A stretch of DNA of 64,000 nucleotides from assembly GCA_024663395.1 (NCBI GenBank), contig JANFAH010000039.1, positions 481,501-545,500 of the forward strand, read 5' to 3'. The notes under the pieces were generated by a model. That model worked only from the letters and a program-made list of their open reading frames with translations, made no database searches and was not told where the DNA came from. Below are positions 36,941 to 47,041 of this stretch, piece by piece (position 1 is the first letter of the stretch; each line of letters opens with the position of its first letter). A program made the position numbers and the translations under genes. The stretch comes from Pisolithus tinctorius (Eukaryota; Basidiomycota; Agaricomycetes; Boletales; Pisolithaceae).

Positions 36941-37577
36941 TCACGCTTTCACAAGGTCAAACTTGAACAGCTGGGAACCGAGGAACTGGGGAGGGATTGA
37001 CTTTGTACAGATGAGGGGCTCAAGGAGAATCTGGAGACATGTCAGGATGATCATCCGAAATGCGAGAGAACTGTGACCGGGTCGTACCTGCAGGGGATTA
37101 GGTCTGTTTGGCTCGAGCTGGGGAGCAGTCCATGCCAAACGGCTTTCAACCTTCCTCTGGACGCTAGGTATAGTCATCAGCCAACCATCTCACTGGTCTC
37201 AAACACCAGAAACTTACGTATATGCTCTCTCGTGTCGCCTGAAAATGATAACCCACTCCGTAGTAGTAGTATCATCGTTGAAGGCAACGACACGGTCATC
37301 TAAATCATGGACCATGTTCCTATTGACTTTGATGGTGTAAGTGTTGACCTCGTTGCCTTTGGTGACAGTAAACTAGACAGAGTGCAAAGGTCAGTCAACT
37401 CATTGTACATAGAGGGAAAATGAGAATAACATGAGGACCCAGAAAATCCCTGTTGAGAATGACAATTGGGTAGGGAGGGAGCACGCCGCCAGACTGGTCG
37501 TCACCAAGGTATAGCTTATATTCCACAGAAGTAATGTGGTACTCGCTGGAATTGTTTTGAGTGGGAGCGGCAGACAT
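36941..37577 (-). CDS. I66-type (cospin-like) protease inhibitor, copy 2
   Basis: Four exons on the minus strand start at ATG 37,575-37,577 and end at TGA 36,941-36,943, giving about 155 residues. Exon 1 has SSEYHITSVEYKLYLGDD and GVLPPYPIVIL. Exon 2 starts FTVTKGNEVNTYTIKVN and ends EWVIIFRRHERAYT. Exon 3 has VESRLAWTAPQLEPN. Exon 4 is ILLEPLICTKSIPPQF then QLFKFDLVKA. The frame is open throughout, and splice sites match those of copies 3 and 4. The I66 assignment rests on the C-terminal PLI-xxx-IPPQF-LF pattern and the W(V/I)I-RxY core. Cytosolic: no signal peptide is seen. Confidence 0.65.
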
Positions 37578-37960
37578 CTTGTATGTCGTAGATAAGAGTC
37601 GATTTTTTTTGACTGAGAGAGGACCGACAACTGGTCGCCTTTTTATCCTCCGGGAACTACATACCTGCGAGGATCCTCGGAAGCCCGCGTGAGCAGGTCA
37701 TGGAAGTATTTTCGTATGACAATATGACTCAAAAGAGTGAACTCTGATGGAATGTTCTGTGTGTCCCGGTGAAGCAGCTTCCAAGTGTAGAACGGTCGAG
37801 TGACCAGAGCCCTCCAAAGCCACACCCCCAAGTCCCAATTGGATTGCATCAGTATTATGAAAAAGACAAAGTTAGGGCGCCAACTCGGATTGCATAATTG
37901 CGGAACCCGGAGATTAGACCAAGGATTAAAATCAATCCTCCCGGGTTGGAATCCTACCAG
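37578..37960 (-). promoter_or_regulatory. Upstream module and TATA element of inhibitor gene copy 2
   Basis: On the minus strand GGATAAAAAGG is at 37,639-37,649, about 62 bp before the ATG. At 37,871-37,920 is CCGCAATTATGCAATCCGAG followed by TTGGCGCCCTAAC, about 310 bp before the ATG. Both are shared with copies 3 and 4. Confidence 0.6.
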
Positions 37961-38199
37961 ACGCATGCTCGGCACATTTATCAGTATTTTCTCGTAGGTA
38001 CCGGAGTCAGCCGAATTCTGCTCATATGATATTCAGGGGTCGCATGCACGCCAAATGCACGGGAACGTATCACAGCAGTCGCGTCACAGCTTCTGAGCCA
38101 TTTGTGAGACTACAGAGATAAGTGCGTGTGGACCTAGGTGACATGGATCCATCGGATGAGCTGGGCCAAGCGTCGCCGCGGTGCGGGCACGTGCAGGTT

Positions 38200-38850
38200 G
38201 ACGTATGCTGGTGTCTCCAACTAAGGAGGTGTAGTCCATGCCAAACCTGTCCAAGCTGTCAGATTTGCCATTTCAGACTAGAACGGCAGGTCACCATTGC
38301 GACTCCAAGAAACGAGAGGAGTGGTAGTCTCATTGCACAGCAGATGCTGAGATGATCGAGATAGTGAAATCGTTGTGCTAACCAAGATGCTGAATGTAAA
38401 CTATCGATAAATGGGTGTAAACGGCAAGATCGAGGTTACCGTATGTGGTCCAGTACAAGCCTGTCCATCGACTGCTGCATACGGAATCAAAAACTCAACG
38501 ACGAAACCGTATGTCTAACGTCTTCACCGAAGTCCGCTATCTGGGGGACTACCTGCACGCGCGTGGTTCGTCTTCATTTGAAAGGTGCGTATGCCATATC
38601 GGAATGTAGTGAAGATCCGGAGACGAAATTTTTCTTTGTGTCAAATGGATGGAACTCCCTACGAGCGTCTAATTGTTCGCGTTGGAAATTCGGTCGCCGC
38701 ATTCCGGGCTCTGCGAATCGCACAAATCTACAATATGAAAAGAAGAAAGTTAGGGCGCCAACTCAGATTGCAATTGTGAAAACACGAGACACAGTCGAAG
38801 ATCTGAAGTGGGCATAATTCAATCCCGCAGGACGCACGTTCTCTCTCTCT
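38200..38850 (-). pseudogene. Degenerate inhibitor-like sequence, block 1
   Basis: On the minus strand, 38,690-38,790 repeats the upstream module (GTTGGCGCCCTAACTTTCTT). Further on, near 38,230-38,250, TTTGGCATGGACTACACCTCC resembles the LAWTAP codons of inhibitor exon 3. The exons between are not readable. I interpret it as an old inhibitor copy; the match is short and uncertain. Confidence 0.35.
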
Positions 38851-38927
38851 CGAGCCAAATGGAAGTGTGGGGGACAACTATATCCACCTGGCACCCTGGA
38901 ACGTGTTGTAGATATGTAAGGCTAAAC

Positions 38928-39440
38928 TCACCCTCCGGGAGTACATCTTATAGACACCCACACCGTAGGTTTCCGTCCATTTGTCATGCCCGAGAGATGG
39001 TGTGGGCACGAGACTGCCAAATTTCCTACCGGTAACGGGGCAATCACGGTACCTATGATCAGGTTAATGGATCCGAGTGGAAGAACTGGTGCTGAGCAGG
39101 ATGCTCCAAAGCGGAGGAACGATAGACCGCTGATCTCCACATCGAAAACATTGCCGGACGCCCTCGGAAGCATGCGCAGACTTGGGGATGTATGTACGAG
39201 AACAATCGTGTTCGACATCATTCGAATCGGAAATTTCAGGGTGCAACCAGGGATACGGATAACTTGACGGCGAACCTTCTTTTCATGGGTATTGAGTTTT
39301 CTGTGCCAATGAGATCGGGTATCATGTGCTGGACGTGACTGACTCTCCTGCTGGCTCACAGCTTCCTTCACCCGACTTACATAATTGCTCCCACGTATTG
39401 CACCCAATGGTCTGAGGAGGGTGGTTTCGACGGTCTGCAC
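38928..39440 (-). other. Duplicated unidentified sequence with minus-strand open frame, block 1
   Basis: A 170-codon minus-strand frame includes GNVFDVEISGLSFLRFGASC and GSINLIIGTVIAPLPVGNLA. A diverged copy lies at 44,167-44,615, where the frame is split. I do not recognise it, and it may be non-coding. It is listed because it is shared by both duplicated blocks. Confidence 0.3.
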
Positions 39441-40000
39441 TTCCCTGGAGGCTAGTTTAATTGCTTTGCTGAAGTCTTCAAACTAGCACAATCGTGTTGA
39501 GCTACGTGGTCGGCCTTTCCTCATACGATGTAGCACAGAATGCCACTAGTTCTCACCGCGGTTGGTTCTGTAAACCTTCACCCAGTACTCTGAAGGCTGG
39601 AGCGTGTTCTAGACATTTATGGTTGAACGCACCCTACCGTAGGAGCATTCTGAGTTCACGCTCTAATTTTGTCCTTTTCACAATTACATTACGGAATATC
39701 ATTTTATCTCCAACATAGACGCGCTCTCAACACCGATGATTAGGGTGGTGCGCCACGAGCACCCAGCGTAAGAGCTCCCTCCAGCTGGTGTACTCAATCC
39801 ACCCAGGGGAGTAAGGGAATCAAAGTTGCGTGAATGACACATCGCATGTTTGGCAGGAACAGTTTCCAAAGCGCAGATTATGCGTTATCAGTGTATGGGT
39901 TGTATGTAGTGGATATCTCCGGCGTTGCATAAGAATGTGAGAGGGAGGCCACGAAATGCAGCGACATCTGTGTACCTGCTACTGGTCCACGAATCTGATA
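39441..40000. repeat. Spacer with duplicated sequence beyond ZIM17 copy B
   Basis: No gene is seen. The part near 39,724-39,800 (CTCTCAACACCGATGATTAG and GAGCTCCCTCCAGCTGGTG) resembles the spacers at 25,768-25,850 and 46,124-46,205. Confidence 0.5.
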
Positions 40001-40500
40001 TCACCATTTATTGTGTCCAGTTTCGCTTTTCAAACACTCTTCTTGCATGTACAGAGGATATCTTCGATGTTCTTGAGTTCCCCGTTTTCGATAGTAACCT
40101 TCCAACCACACAAAACCATTGGCGATGGGATGCCTAGCAATCGTAGATGTTAGTTCGATATGCCCTCGCTTTTCAGAGCAGAAAGAAGTACTGCACCGAT
40201 TCTTACACTTCAGACAGTGGATGATCACAGCGCCGCTAGGATAGGCAATGTGCAGAACGATAATCCCGTTTTCTACTATACAAGCAAACACGACGGACAA
40301 CCGCAGTTCAAGTGGGTCAACATCGGATTATTTTGAAGTTGGCAATGAGGTAGCAAAGAGTTTTGTGGGGTCTGCATTGGGAGTCTTGTAAACGGCGAAC
40401 ATTGACCAAATATCTGTGAGTCATAATGTTGGCTGTGCAACCACTAATGCCCTGGCCGACGCTGCACCACAGTGTTCTTGAGCCATCTAGAAGCCAACAT
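40001..40500 (-). pseudogene. ZIM17 pseudogene, copy B
   Basis: This is a minus-strand remnant with the start region at 40,450-40,500 (MLASRWLKN), a zinc-finger trace with HCLKCKNR (about 40,190-40,215), and degraded remains of the HLIADNLGWF exon (about 40,080-40,130). Large parts of the linker and the first Cys pair are altered. It is far more diverged from the intact gene than copy A, hence older. POL1 does not follow it; at about 40,560 it joins the unrelated fragment described next. Confidence 0.65.
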
Positions 40501-40559
40501 CATTGGTGGTACATTTGGGTTGTGTTTGGAGCAGAGGTCGAAAGGAAACGCCGCTGCAT

Positions 40560-41220
40560 AAAGCTTTACGACTTGCGACGAGTGGGTGGCCAATGTCAAG
40601 AGCGCTTTGGAGGTGCCCAAATTGCAGTTCAAACCATTGGTGTAGAAGGTCGAGAGGATGGCGAGGGAAGCTAGGGGCAAGGACAAGGCAATGGGTAGTA
40701 GAGAGGTTACTCGAGCGCAAACTTGTACCGCGCCAGCAATGGGGCGAAAGTCGAAGGGTCCGTTATGCCACAGCATGCGGAGAGTATCGCGCGCATCGAA
40801 GGGGTTTAGGTGAGTGGGAAGACGCAAGTCTGTTAGCGGCCCGATGGAAGTGGACGTGTGGGTGTATGATGCACTGATCTCAGCTGTGGAGGTCAACGGA
40901 CCTCGCCCCACCGTGGGCATTACAATTTGAGAGGCGATAGATAGACCCTTTACTGAACAACGTCATTAGTGTGGTTGGAACGGACTCGTGCCCAGTGGGG
41001 AGAGGTGTGCGAATTGAAGTTCTTACTCCTCGTGATGCGAAATCACAAGGTTACATTTCTATTCACCCGGGTGATCAATGTGGGATGTGATTTTTCTCAT
41101 GCCAGAACGCTCGAAGCTTGAGAGAGCGTTTACATGATGGATATCCCACAAAAGTGGAGAGCGATGGAATCGGTTAGTAATTTGAGCGACTGGTAGTTCC
41201 GGTCAAGACAGCATGGGTAG
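40560..41220 (+). pseudogene. Fragment of unrecognised basidiomycete protein, copy 2
   Basis: Matches 31,480-32,205 with many differences: GACGAGTGGGTGGCCAATGT, TTGCAGTTCAAACCATTGG, GACGCAAGTCTGTTAGCGG and GAGGTCAACGGACCTCG. Stops and frame changes prevent translation. It begins where POL1 exon 1 would be expected after the ZIM17 copy, so this is a breakpoint of the duplicated neighbourhood. Confidence 0.55.
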
Positions 41221-42121
41221 GCCCAATGATCAGTAGGCAGGATAGCGGTACTAGTGGACCTTGTCCCCAGCATGTGCGGTCGTTAAGCGGGAGGAATATC
41301 GATCTCATCAGCTCTAAGGCTTCCTATACCGATGATTTTTACACCCAAACGTATGTCCAACCCATCTTCACATCTCAAATCCTATATCATCTCACTGTCA
41401 ATAGTCCATGGTTAGAACAGTGGCATATGCAGGCGGGGATGGAGGTGGATCGTACGCCCCATCATCATATCCGCTGATTAACTGTCTCGATTTCGTAGCG
41501 CTTCACTCGATAATTTAGCCACTAACCACCATCTCTTGAGAAATTCTCCCGATGAACCTTACTGCACCTTGCCCGAGCGAGTCTCTGATTTGGTTTTTTT
41601 GGGCATAGCCTTCGCGGTAGTTGAGGAATATATCCACCATTGCGATGCTAGAGTCGGATACCAAAATCCAGACTGCAGGAAACACGCAGAGCTGGGGGAT
41701 CGAAGATCCGTGATCACCGTCAAACCACTCTTCTCGATTGTCAATGTACTACTCAGGGTTCACGCGGGTCTGTGCTCGAAGCCGGCTTCCGTGCTCGTTC
41801 AAATGATTCATCACGTGTGAACTTCGAATAAGGACGTGCGTGAGTACTCAGATGAAGGTGTATTGAACTTGTTATAGACGTCTGGGCACTTCGCCCACAT
41901 TCACTTCTTTGATCAAATCACCCTTCTCGTTCCTGCAGCAAGACAAATATAACCACAAAACTCCAGGTACCATGGGTCCGCGACCAGAGAACGACTGGCT
42001 CAGACCAGGACGGACAGCCAGAAGAACTTAGTAAAGTACAATGGACACTCCGGCAACTGACTATGTCAATACGACACCTATTGTTACATTTCGCTTCAGT
42101 GCCATATCCATCTTGTCCACT
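41221..42121. other. No gene recognised; right part belongs to a duplicated block
   Basis: From about 41,464 the sequence matches 36,171 onwards. No coding feature is supported. Confidence 0.45.
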
Positions 42122-42756
42122 TCACGCTTTTACAAACTCAAATTTAAACAGCTGCGCAGGGTTGAACTGCGGAGGGTTTGACGGCCTGACGAAGAGGGGC
42201 TCAAGAAGAATCTGAAAAGATGTCAGGATGACTGTCGGAAACGCAAGCGAAGTATCACTGTCATACCTGCAGGGGATTAGTAGGTCTGTTCGGCTCGAGC
42301 ATAGGAGCAGTCCACGCCAAACAGCTTTCAACCTTCCTCTGGACGCTAGGTATAATCATCGGCCGACCATCTCATTGATCTCAAGCACCAGAAACTTACG
42401 TGTATGCTCTTTCGTGTCGCCTAAAAATGATAACCCACTCCGTAGTACATCCATCGTTGTAGGAAACGACGCGGTTATCTTTATCATGGACCATGTTTCC
42501 ATTGACCTTGATGGTGTAGGTGTTGACCTCGTTGCCTTTTGTGACGGTAAACTGGGCAGCACGCAAAGATTAGTCAACTCATTGTACAGGGTAGAGGAAT
42601 GAGAATAACTTTGGGAGGCAGAATATCTGGATGAAGGACGACAATTGGGTATGGAGGGAGTACGCCGCCGGCCTGGTCGTCACCGAGGTATTGTTTATAT
42701 GCCACAGAAGTAATGTGGTACTCGCTGGAACTGTTTTGAGTGGGAATGGCAGACAT
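42122..42756 (-). CDS. I66-type (cospin-like) protease inhibitor, copy 3
   Basis: Four minus-strand exons run from ATG 42,754-42,756 to TGA 42,122-42,124, about 155 residues. Exon 1 has SSEYHITSVAYKQYLGDD and VLPPYPIVVLHPDILPPK. Exon 2 has FTVTKGNEVNTYTIKVNGN and EWVIIFRRHERAYT. Exon 3 has VESCLAWTAPMLEPN. Exon 4 is ILLEPLFVRPSNPPQF then QLFKFEFVKA, the best match to the family's PLIVxPSxPPxF ending. The frame is open, with splice sites as in copy 2. Differences from copy 2 cluster in exon 1 and around exon 4, the parts forming loops in this fold, which would fit changed protease specificity (inference). Confidence 0.68.
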
Positions 42757-43110
42757 CTTGTACGTTGTGGGGTAAGAGTCGAATTTTTTGACTGAGGGAG
42801 GACCGACAGCTGGTCGCCTTTTTATCCTCCGGGAACTGCATACCTGCGAGGATCCCCGGAAGCCTGCGTGAGCAGGTCATGGGAGTATTTTCGTATGACA
42901 ATATAACTCAAAAAGAGCGAGCTCTGATGGAATGTTCTGTGAGTACCGGTGAAGCAGCTTCCAAGTGTAGAACGATCGAGCGGACCAGAGCCCTCCAAAT
43001 CCACGCCCCCAAGTCGCAATCGGATTGCAACAGTAATATGAAAAGGACAAAGTTAGGGCGCCAACTCGGATTGCATAATTGCGGAACCCGGAGATTAAAC
43101 CAAGGATTAA
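42757..43110 (-). promoter_or_regulatory. Upstream module and TATA element of inhibitor gene copy 3
   Basis: On the minus strand GGATAAAAAGG is at 42,818-42,828, about 62 bp before the ATG. The TTCCGCAATTATGCAATCCG and GTTGGCGCCCTAAC module is at about 43,051-43,100. Confidence 0.6.
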
Positions 43111-43379
43111 AAACAATCCTTCCGGGTTCGAATCCTACTAGACGCACGCTCGGCACCTTTATCAGTATTGTCTCTGTTCAGATCCATCAACAGTAAGTAC
43201 CGGAGTCAGCCGAATGCTACTCATATGATATTTGGTGGTCCCATGCACGCCAAATGCACGGGAACGTATTACAGCAGTCGTGTTACAGCCTCCGAGTCAT
43301 CTGCGAGACTACAGAGTTAAGTACGTGTGCACCTAGGTGACATGGCTCCATCGGTTGGGCTGGGTCAGCATCGCCGCGG

Positions 43380-44110
43380 TGTGCGCACGTGGAGGTCGAC
43401 ATATGCTAGTCTCTCTAACTGAGAAGATGTAGTCCATATCAAACCTGTCCAAGCTGTCAGATTTGCCATTTCAGACTAGAGCAGCACATTGCCATTGCGA
43501 CTCCAAGGAAGGAGGGTAGTGGTAGTCTCATTGCACAGCGGATAGCGAGATGACCGAGTTAGCGAAATCGTCGTACTAGCGAAGATGCTGGATGTAAAGT
43601 ATCGATAAATGGGCGTAAACGGCAGGATCGAGGTTACCGTATGTAGTTTAGTACAATCCTGTCCGTTGGCTACTGCATGAGGAATCAAAACCTGAACGAC
43701 GAAGGTCACTCACACCAATCTCGAGGACGCTAGGATTCATCACCAATGCAAGGACGGTATGTTTAACATCTTCATCGAAGTCCGCTATCCGGGGGATTAC
43801 CTGGGCGCACGGGGTTCGCCTTCATTCGAGAGGTGGGTGTATTGCACTGGTCGAACGTAGCGAAGATCCAGAGACGAGAGCTCCCCTCGGGTCAAGTGCA
43901 TGGAATTGCCTAGGAGTGTCTGATTGTTCATATTGGAAATTCGGTCGCCACGCTCCGGGTTCTGCGAATCGCACAAATCTACAATATGAAAAGAAGAAAG
44001 TTAGAGCGCCAACTCGGATTGCAATTGTGCAAACACGAGACACGACAGAAGTTCTGAAGTTGGCACAAATCAATCTCGCAGGACGCACGTTCTCTCTCTC
44101 GAGCCGAGCG
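43380..44110 (-). pseudogene. Degenerate inhibitor-like sequence, block 2
   Basis: This is the counterpart of 38,200-38,850. The minus strand carries GTTGGCGCTCTAACTTTCTT (about 44,000-44,020) and CTTGGACAGGTTTGATATGG (about 43,437-43,456), where copy 1 reads TTTGGCATGG. No readable exon chain remains. Confidence 0.35.
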
Positions 44111-44166
44111 GAGTGGGGGGGGAACTACTGAGATATCCATCTGGCACCCTGGAACGTGTTGTAGAC

Positions 44167-44615
44167 TTATACGGCTAAAATCACACCAGAGACACCGCGT
44201 GGACACGGGAGTGCTAAATTTCGTGCCAGTAACGGGCCAATCACGGTACCTATGATCAGGTTAATAGAACCCAGTGGAGAAATTGGCACTGAGCAGGATG
44301 CTCCAAAGCCAAGGAACGGCAGACCACTGATCTCCACATCGAAAACATTGCCCGACCTCCTCGGAAACACGCGCCGACTTGGAGATGTACGAGAACAATC
44401 GTGTTCGACGTCATTCGAATCGGAAAGTTCAGGGTGCTACCAAGGGCATGGCTGACTTGACGGCGAACGTTCTTTCCATGGGAGTTGAGTTTTCTGTGAC
44501 ATGAAAATCGGGTGTCATGTGCTGGTTTCGGTAACTCGATGACTGACTCTCCCGCCGGCTCACAGGTATTCCCTTCACCCAAATGACCTAAATTCGTTAT
44601 TCTCATGCGTTGCAT
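44167..44615 (-). other. Duplicated unidentified sequence, block 2
   Basis: A short minus-strand frame has SGNVFDVEISGLPFLGFGAS and SINLIIGTVIGPLLARNLAL. It is similar to 38,928-39,440 but split by indels. Function is unknown; it may be non-coding. Confidence 0.3.
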
Positions 44616-44879
44616 TATGTCTGAGAAGGCCCCGTGCTTGTATTATAGTAGAAGTGGCACAGAACGTCTCTAGCTTGCTCGCCGTCAGTTCTCTAAACCT
44701 TCACCCAGCACGCTGGGGACCAGATCCAAGTGCTATGCGCCGAAAACACACTGCGGAAACTTACCATCCATTCAATCGGTCTTCGACATGGCATTCTCGA
44801 TGGAGTAATACCCGGATAGATTGATTCTACAGCAATCTGGAATCCACAATAGATAAATGTGCCGAACGCGCGTCCAGTA

Positions 44880-45188
44880 GGATTTCAACCCAGAAAGATT
44901 GGTTTTAATCCTTGGTCTAATCTCCGGGTTCCGCAATTATGCAATCCCAGTTGGCGCCCTAACCTTGTCCTTTTCATAATATTTGATGAATCCAATTGGG
45001 ACTTGGGGCCGTGGCTCTGAAGGGCTCTGATCGGTCGGTCGTACTACACTGAGAGGCCGCTTCATCGGTACACAGAGCATTCCATCAGAGCTCGTCAATA
45101 TTGTCATGTGATGATAATACTTCCATGGCCTGCCCACACGGGCTTCCGAGGATCCTCGCAGGTATGTAATGTCCGGAGGATAAAAAGG
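44880..45188 (+). promoter_or_regulatory. Upstream module and TATA element of inhibitor gene copy 4
   Basis: GGATAAAAAGG is at about 45,178-45,187, about 62 bp before the ATG, preceded by TTCCGAGGATCCTCGCAGGT. TTCCGCAATTATGCAATCCC and GTTGGCGCCCTAAC are at about 44,929-44,963, near 300 bp before the ATG. Here the module is on the plus strand; in copies 2 and 3 it is on the minus strand. Confidence 0.6.
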
Positions 45189-45247
45189 TGACCAGCTGTC
45201 AGTGCTCCCTCAGTCAAGGAATTCGACTCTTACCCACAACTTACAAG

Positions 45248-45878
45248 ATGCCTCACCGCCTCACCGACCATAGTCTCAGGTCAGACGGTTCCAGCGAGTA
45301 CAGGATTACTTCCGTGCAGTATGCAGAATACGTTGGCTATAGCGAGGCCAACGGCGTGCTCCCTCCCTACCCAATTGTCGTTCTTCGTCCGGGTGATCAG
45401 GGTCCTATAGTATTCTTGTTCCTCTACCATCCACAACGAGTTGATTGACCTTTCTGCCCTGCCTAGTTTACTGTCACGGCCGAAGACGGAGACGAGACCT
45501 ACTCCCTCAAGGTCAATGGAAACACCGTCCAGGACCTAGATGACCGCGTCACTTCCTTCGAAGACGGATTTAACAGGCAGTGGATTATCTTATACAGGGG
45601 AGACGAGAGAGCATACACGTAAGTTTTCGTATTTGAGACCGCTGAGATCGTTAGACGATATGACATGTCAACACCTAGTGTCCAGGAGAGGGCTGGAAAC
45701 AGTTTGGCATGGACCGTTCCAGGGCCTGACCTTAATCATATGCAGGTATGACCTGACGGCACTTTTCCCGCATTTTGGATGGTCATCATTATTTTCCCAG
45801 GTTCTCCTTGAACCCCTCAGAGAGTGCACTCCGCTTGTCCCTGCCCAACTGTTCAATTTTGAGTTAGTAAATCCGTGA
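45248..45878 (+). CDS. I66-type (cospin-like) protease inhibitor, copy 4
   Basis: Exons 45,248-45,409, 45,467-45,618, 45,679-45,745 and 45,801-45,878 join in frame to 152 codons plus stop. Exon 1 has SSEYRITSVQYAEYVGYSEA and GVLPPYPIVVLRPG. Exon 2 runs from FTVTAEDGDETYSLKVNGN to RQWIILYRGDERAYT. Exon 3 has NSLAWTVPGPD. Exon 4 is VLLEPLRECTPLVPAQLFNF with a short tail. Length and pattern fit the mushroom I66 serine-protease inhibitors. It lies head-to-tail beside the intact ZIM17-POL1 pair, so this whole set is the likely parent of the duplicated copies. No secretion signal is seen. Confidence 0.65.
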
Positions 45879-46391
45879 AATGAGCAAGGAGGATCTGGTA
45901 CTCGTACTGTTGTGAAATGTAACAATAGGTGTCGTGTATGAGTTGCAGTCGGTTGTTGTCTGAATGTGCATCGTGCTTTGCCAACCTTGCGAACGTGACC
46001 GTCTCACAATCACAATTAACATCCGTCTTTTGAGCATGTGCTTGTGACTTCCTAAACAGAGGGTCAGAGCACCGCCTACTGGCAACGAATCCAACATGAA
46101 CTGGACCGATTTCACAAGGTAGGCCCTCAACGCCGATGATTTGTGATTGCGGTGATCGTCTGGTTCTTGTCACGAGTACCGATGTGAGCGCCCTGCAGTT
46201 GGCGCATTCAATGGACCCAAGAGAGTGAGGGCGGTAAAGCTGTAGAATGACATATCGCACATTTGACAGGAGGGGTTTTCAAACGCAGACTACATATTAC
46301 CAGTGTATGTATTGTACCCTAGAGGATGTCTTCGGGCGCCGCGCAAGAAACTCAGCCAGAACTGACGGAATTCGGAGAACCAACGTACCTG
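45879..46391. other. Spacer between inhibitor copy 4 and ZIM17
   Basis: No gene is seen. The right half resembles 25,768-26,036 and 39,724-40,000, as expected for the parent of those duplicated spacers. Confidence 0.5.
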
Positions 46392-46954
46392 CTAGTGATC
46401 CAAGAATTCAATGTCACCATCTATTGAGTCCAGTTTTGCCTTGCGGACGCTCTCTCCGCGTGCACGGAGAACATCCTCGATGTTCTTGAGTTTCCCGTCT
46501 TCCATGGTATCCTTGAACCAACCGAGGTTATCAGCGATGAGATGCCTGGCCCCATCGTTGATGTTAACTGTATACGCTCTCCAGAGCAAAAAGAAGTACC
46601 GTACCGATTCTTACAGTTAGGACACTGGATAATTACGACGCCGTTGGCATAGGCACGCTTGGTGAATGAGTGTGCAGAACGATGGTTACATCTTTCCACT
46701 GTACAGGTAAACGCAATGAGTAGCCGTGGTTCGGGTGCGTCGGCATCGGACTGTTTTGAAGTCGACGAGGAGGTTGCCGTCGGGGAGAGTTTCGTGGTGT
46801 CTGTGTTAGGCTGTTCTGGTGTTGCTTTGGAAGCAATTGACCGAATGCCTGCAGGCCGTAGTCTTGACCGTGCAACTACTGCTACCCTGGCCGATGCTGC
46901 ACGGTACAGCGAATGCGGTCGTACGGCGTTCTTGATCCATCTCGAGGCCAACAT
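46392..46954 (-). CDS. ZIM17: DNL-type zinc-finger protein (mitochondrial Hsp70 escort protein Zim17/Tim15/Hep1)
   Basis: Two exons (46,605-46,954 and 46,392-46,545) with a 59-nt intron give 167 codons plus stop. The first 50 or so residues are Arg/Ala/Ser-rich with almost no acidic residues, as in a mitochondrial targeting sequence. The core reads LIAFTCTVERCNHRSAHSF, then VVIIQCPNCKNR, HLIADNLGWF and GKLKNIEDVL, the hallmarks of the DNL zinc finger with two Cys pairs. Zim17 proteins keep mitochondrial Hsp70 soluble and help protein import and folding in the matrix. It is divergent from POL1 with only 87 bp between the two ATGs, so they share a promoter region. It is intact, unlike the copies at 26.0 and 40.0 kb. 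Confidence 0.88.
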
Positions 46955-47041
46955 GATCGTTTGAGGTTGTTTTTGGGCCGGAGGTTGAATGGAAACGGGA
47001 CACGCGCTTGTGGCGTGTATTCGCGACTCGTAACTGGCGAT
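46955..47041. promoter_or_regulatory. 87-bp bidirectional gap between ZIM17 and POL1
   Basis: The start codons of the two divergent genes are separated by 87 bp. This must hold both 5' untranslated regions, or their promoters must overlap the opposite gene. The same gap is kept in copy A (26,595-26,682) and, in CpG-depleted form, near 22,510-22,555. Confidence 0.6.

Larger units (their letters stand above)
36171..39440. repeat. Segmental duplication, block 1 (paired with 41,464-44,615)
   Basis: The same order of landmarks is found in both blocks: the GATTAACTG edge, an I66 inhibitor gene on the minus strand, its upstream module, degenerate inhibitor-like sequence, and the unidentified stretch ending near 39,440 or 44,615. 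Local identity is high in the inhibitor exons and promoter and lower elsewhere, with indels. Both blocks have the same orientation, so this is a direct duplication about 5.2 kb apart. Confidence 0.75.
41464..44615. repeat. Segmental duplication, block 2 (paired with 36,171-39,440)
   Basis: It has the same landmark order and orientation as block 1, with inhibitor copy 3 in place of copy 2. The sequence upstream of the inhibitor (42,760-43,320) and that at 37,580-38,100 are nearly the same, including the CGGAACCCGGAGATTA and AACTCGGATTGCAT runs. Confidence 0.75.

Noticed and set aside
43116..43150. tRNA-like T-loop motif GGGTTCGAATCC
   Set aside because: The sequence upstream does not fold into the other tRNA arms by eye, and the paralogous site at 37,940 differs within the motif. 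It is part of the duplicated inhibitor upstream region.
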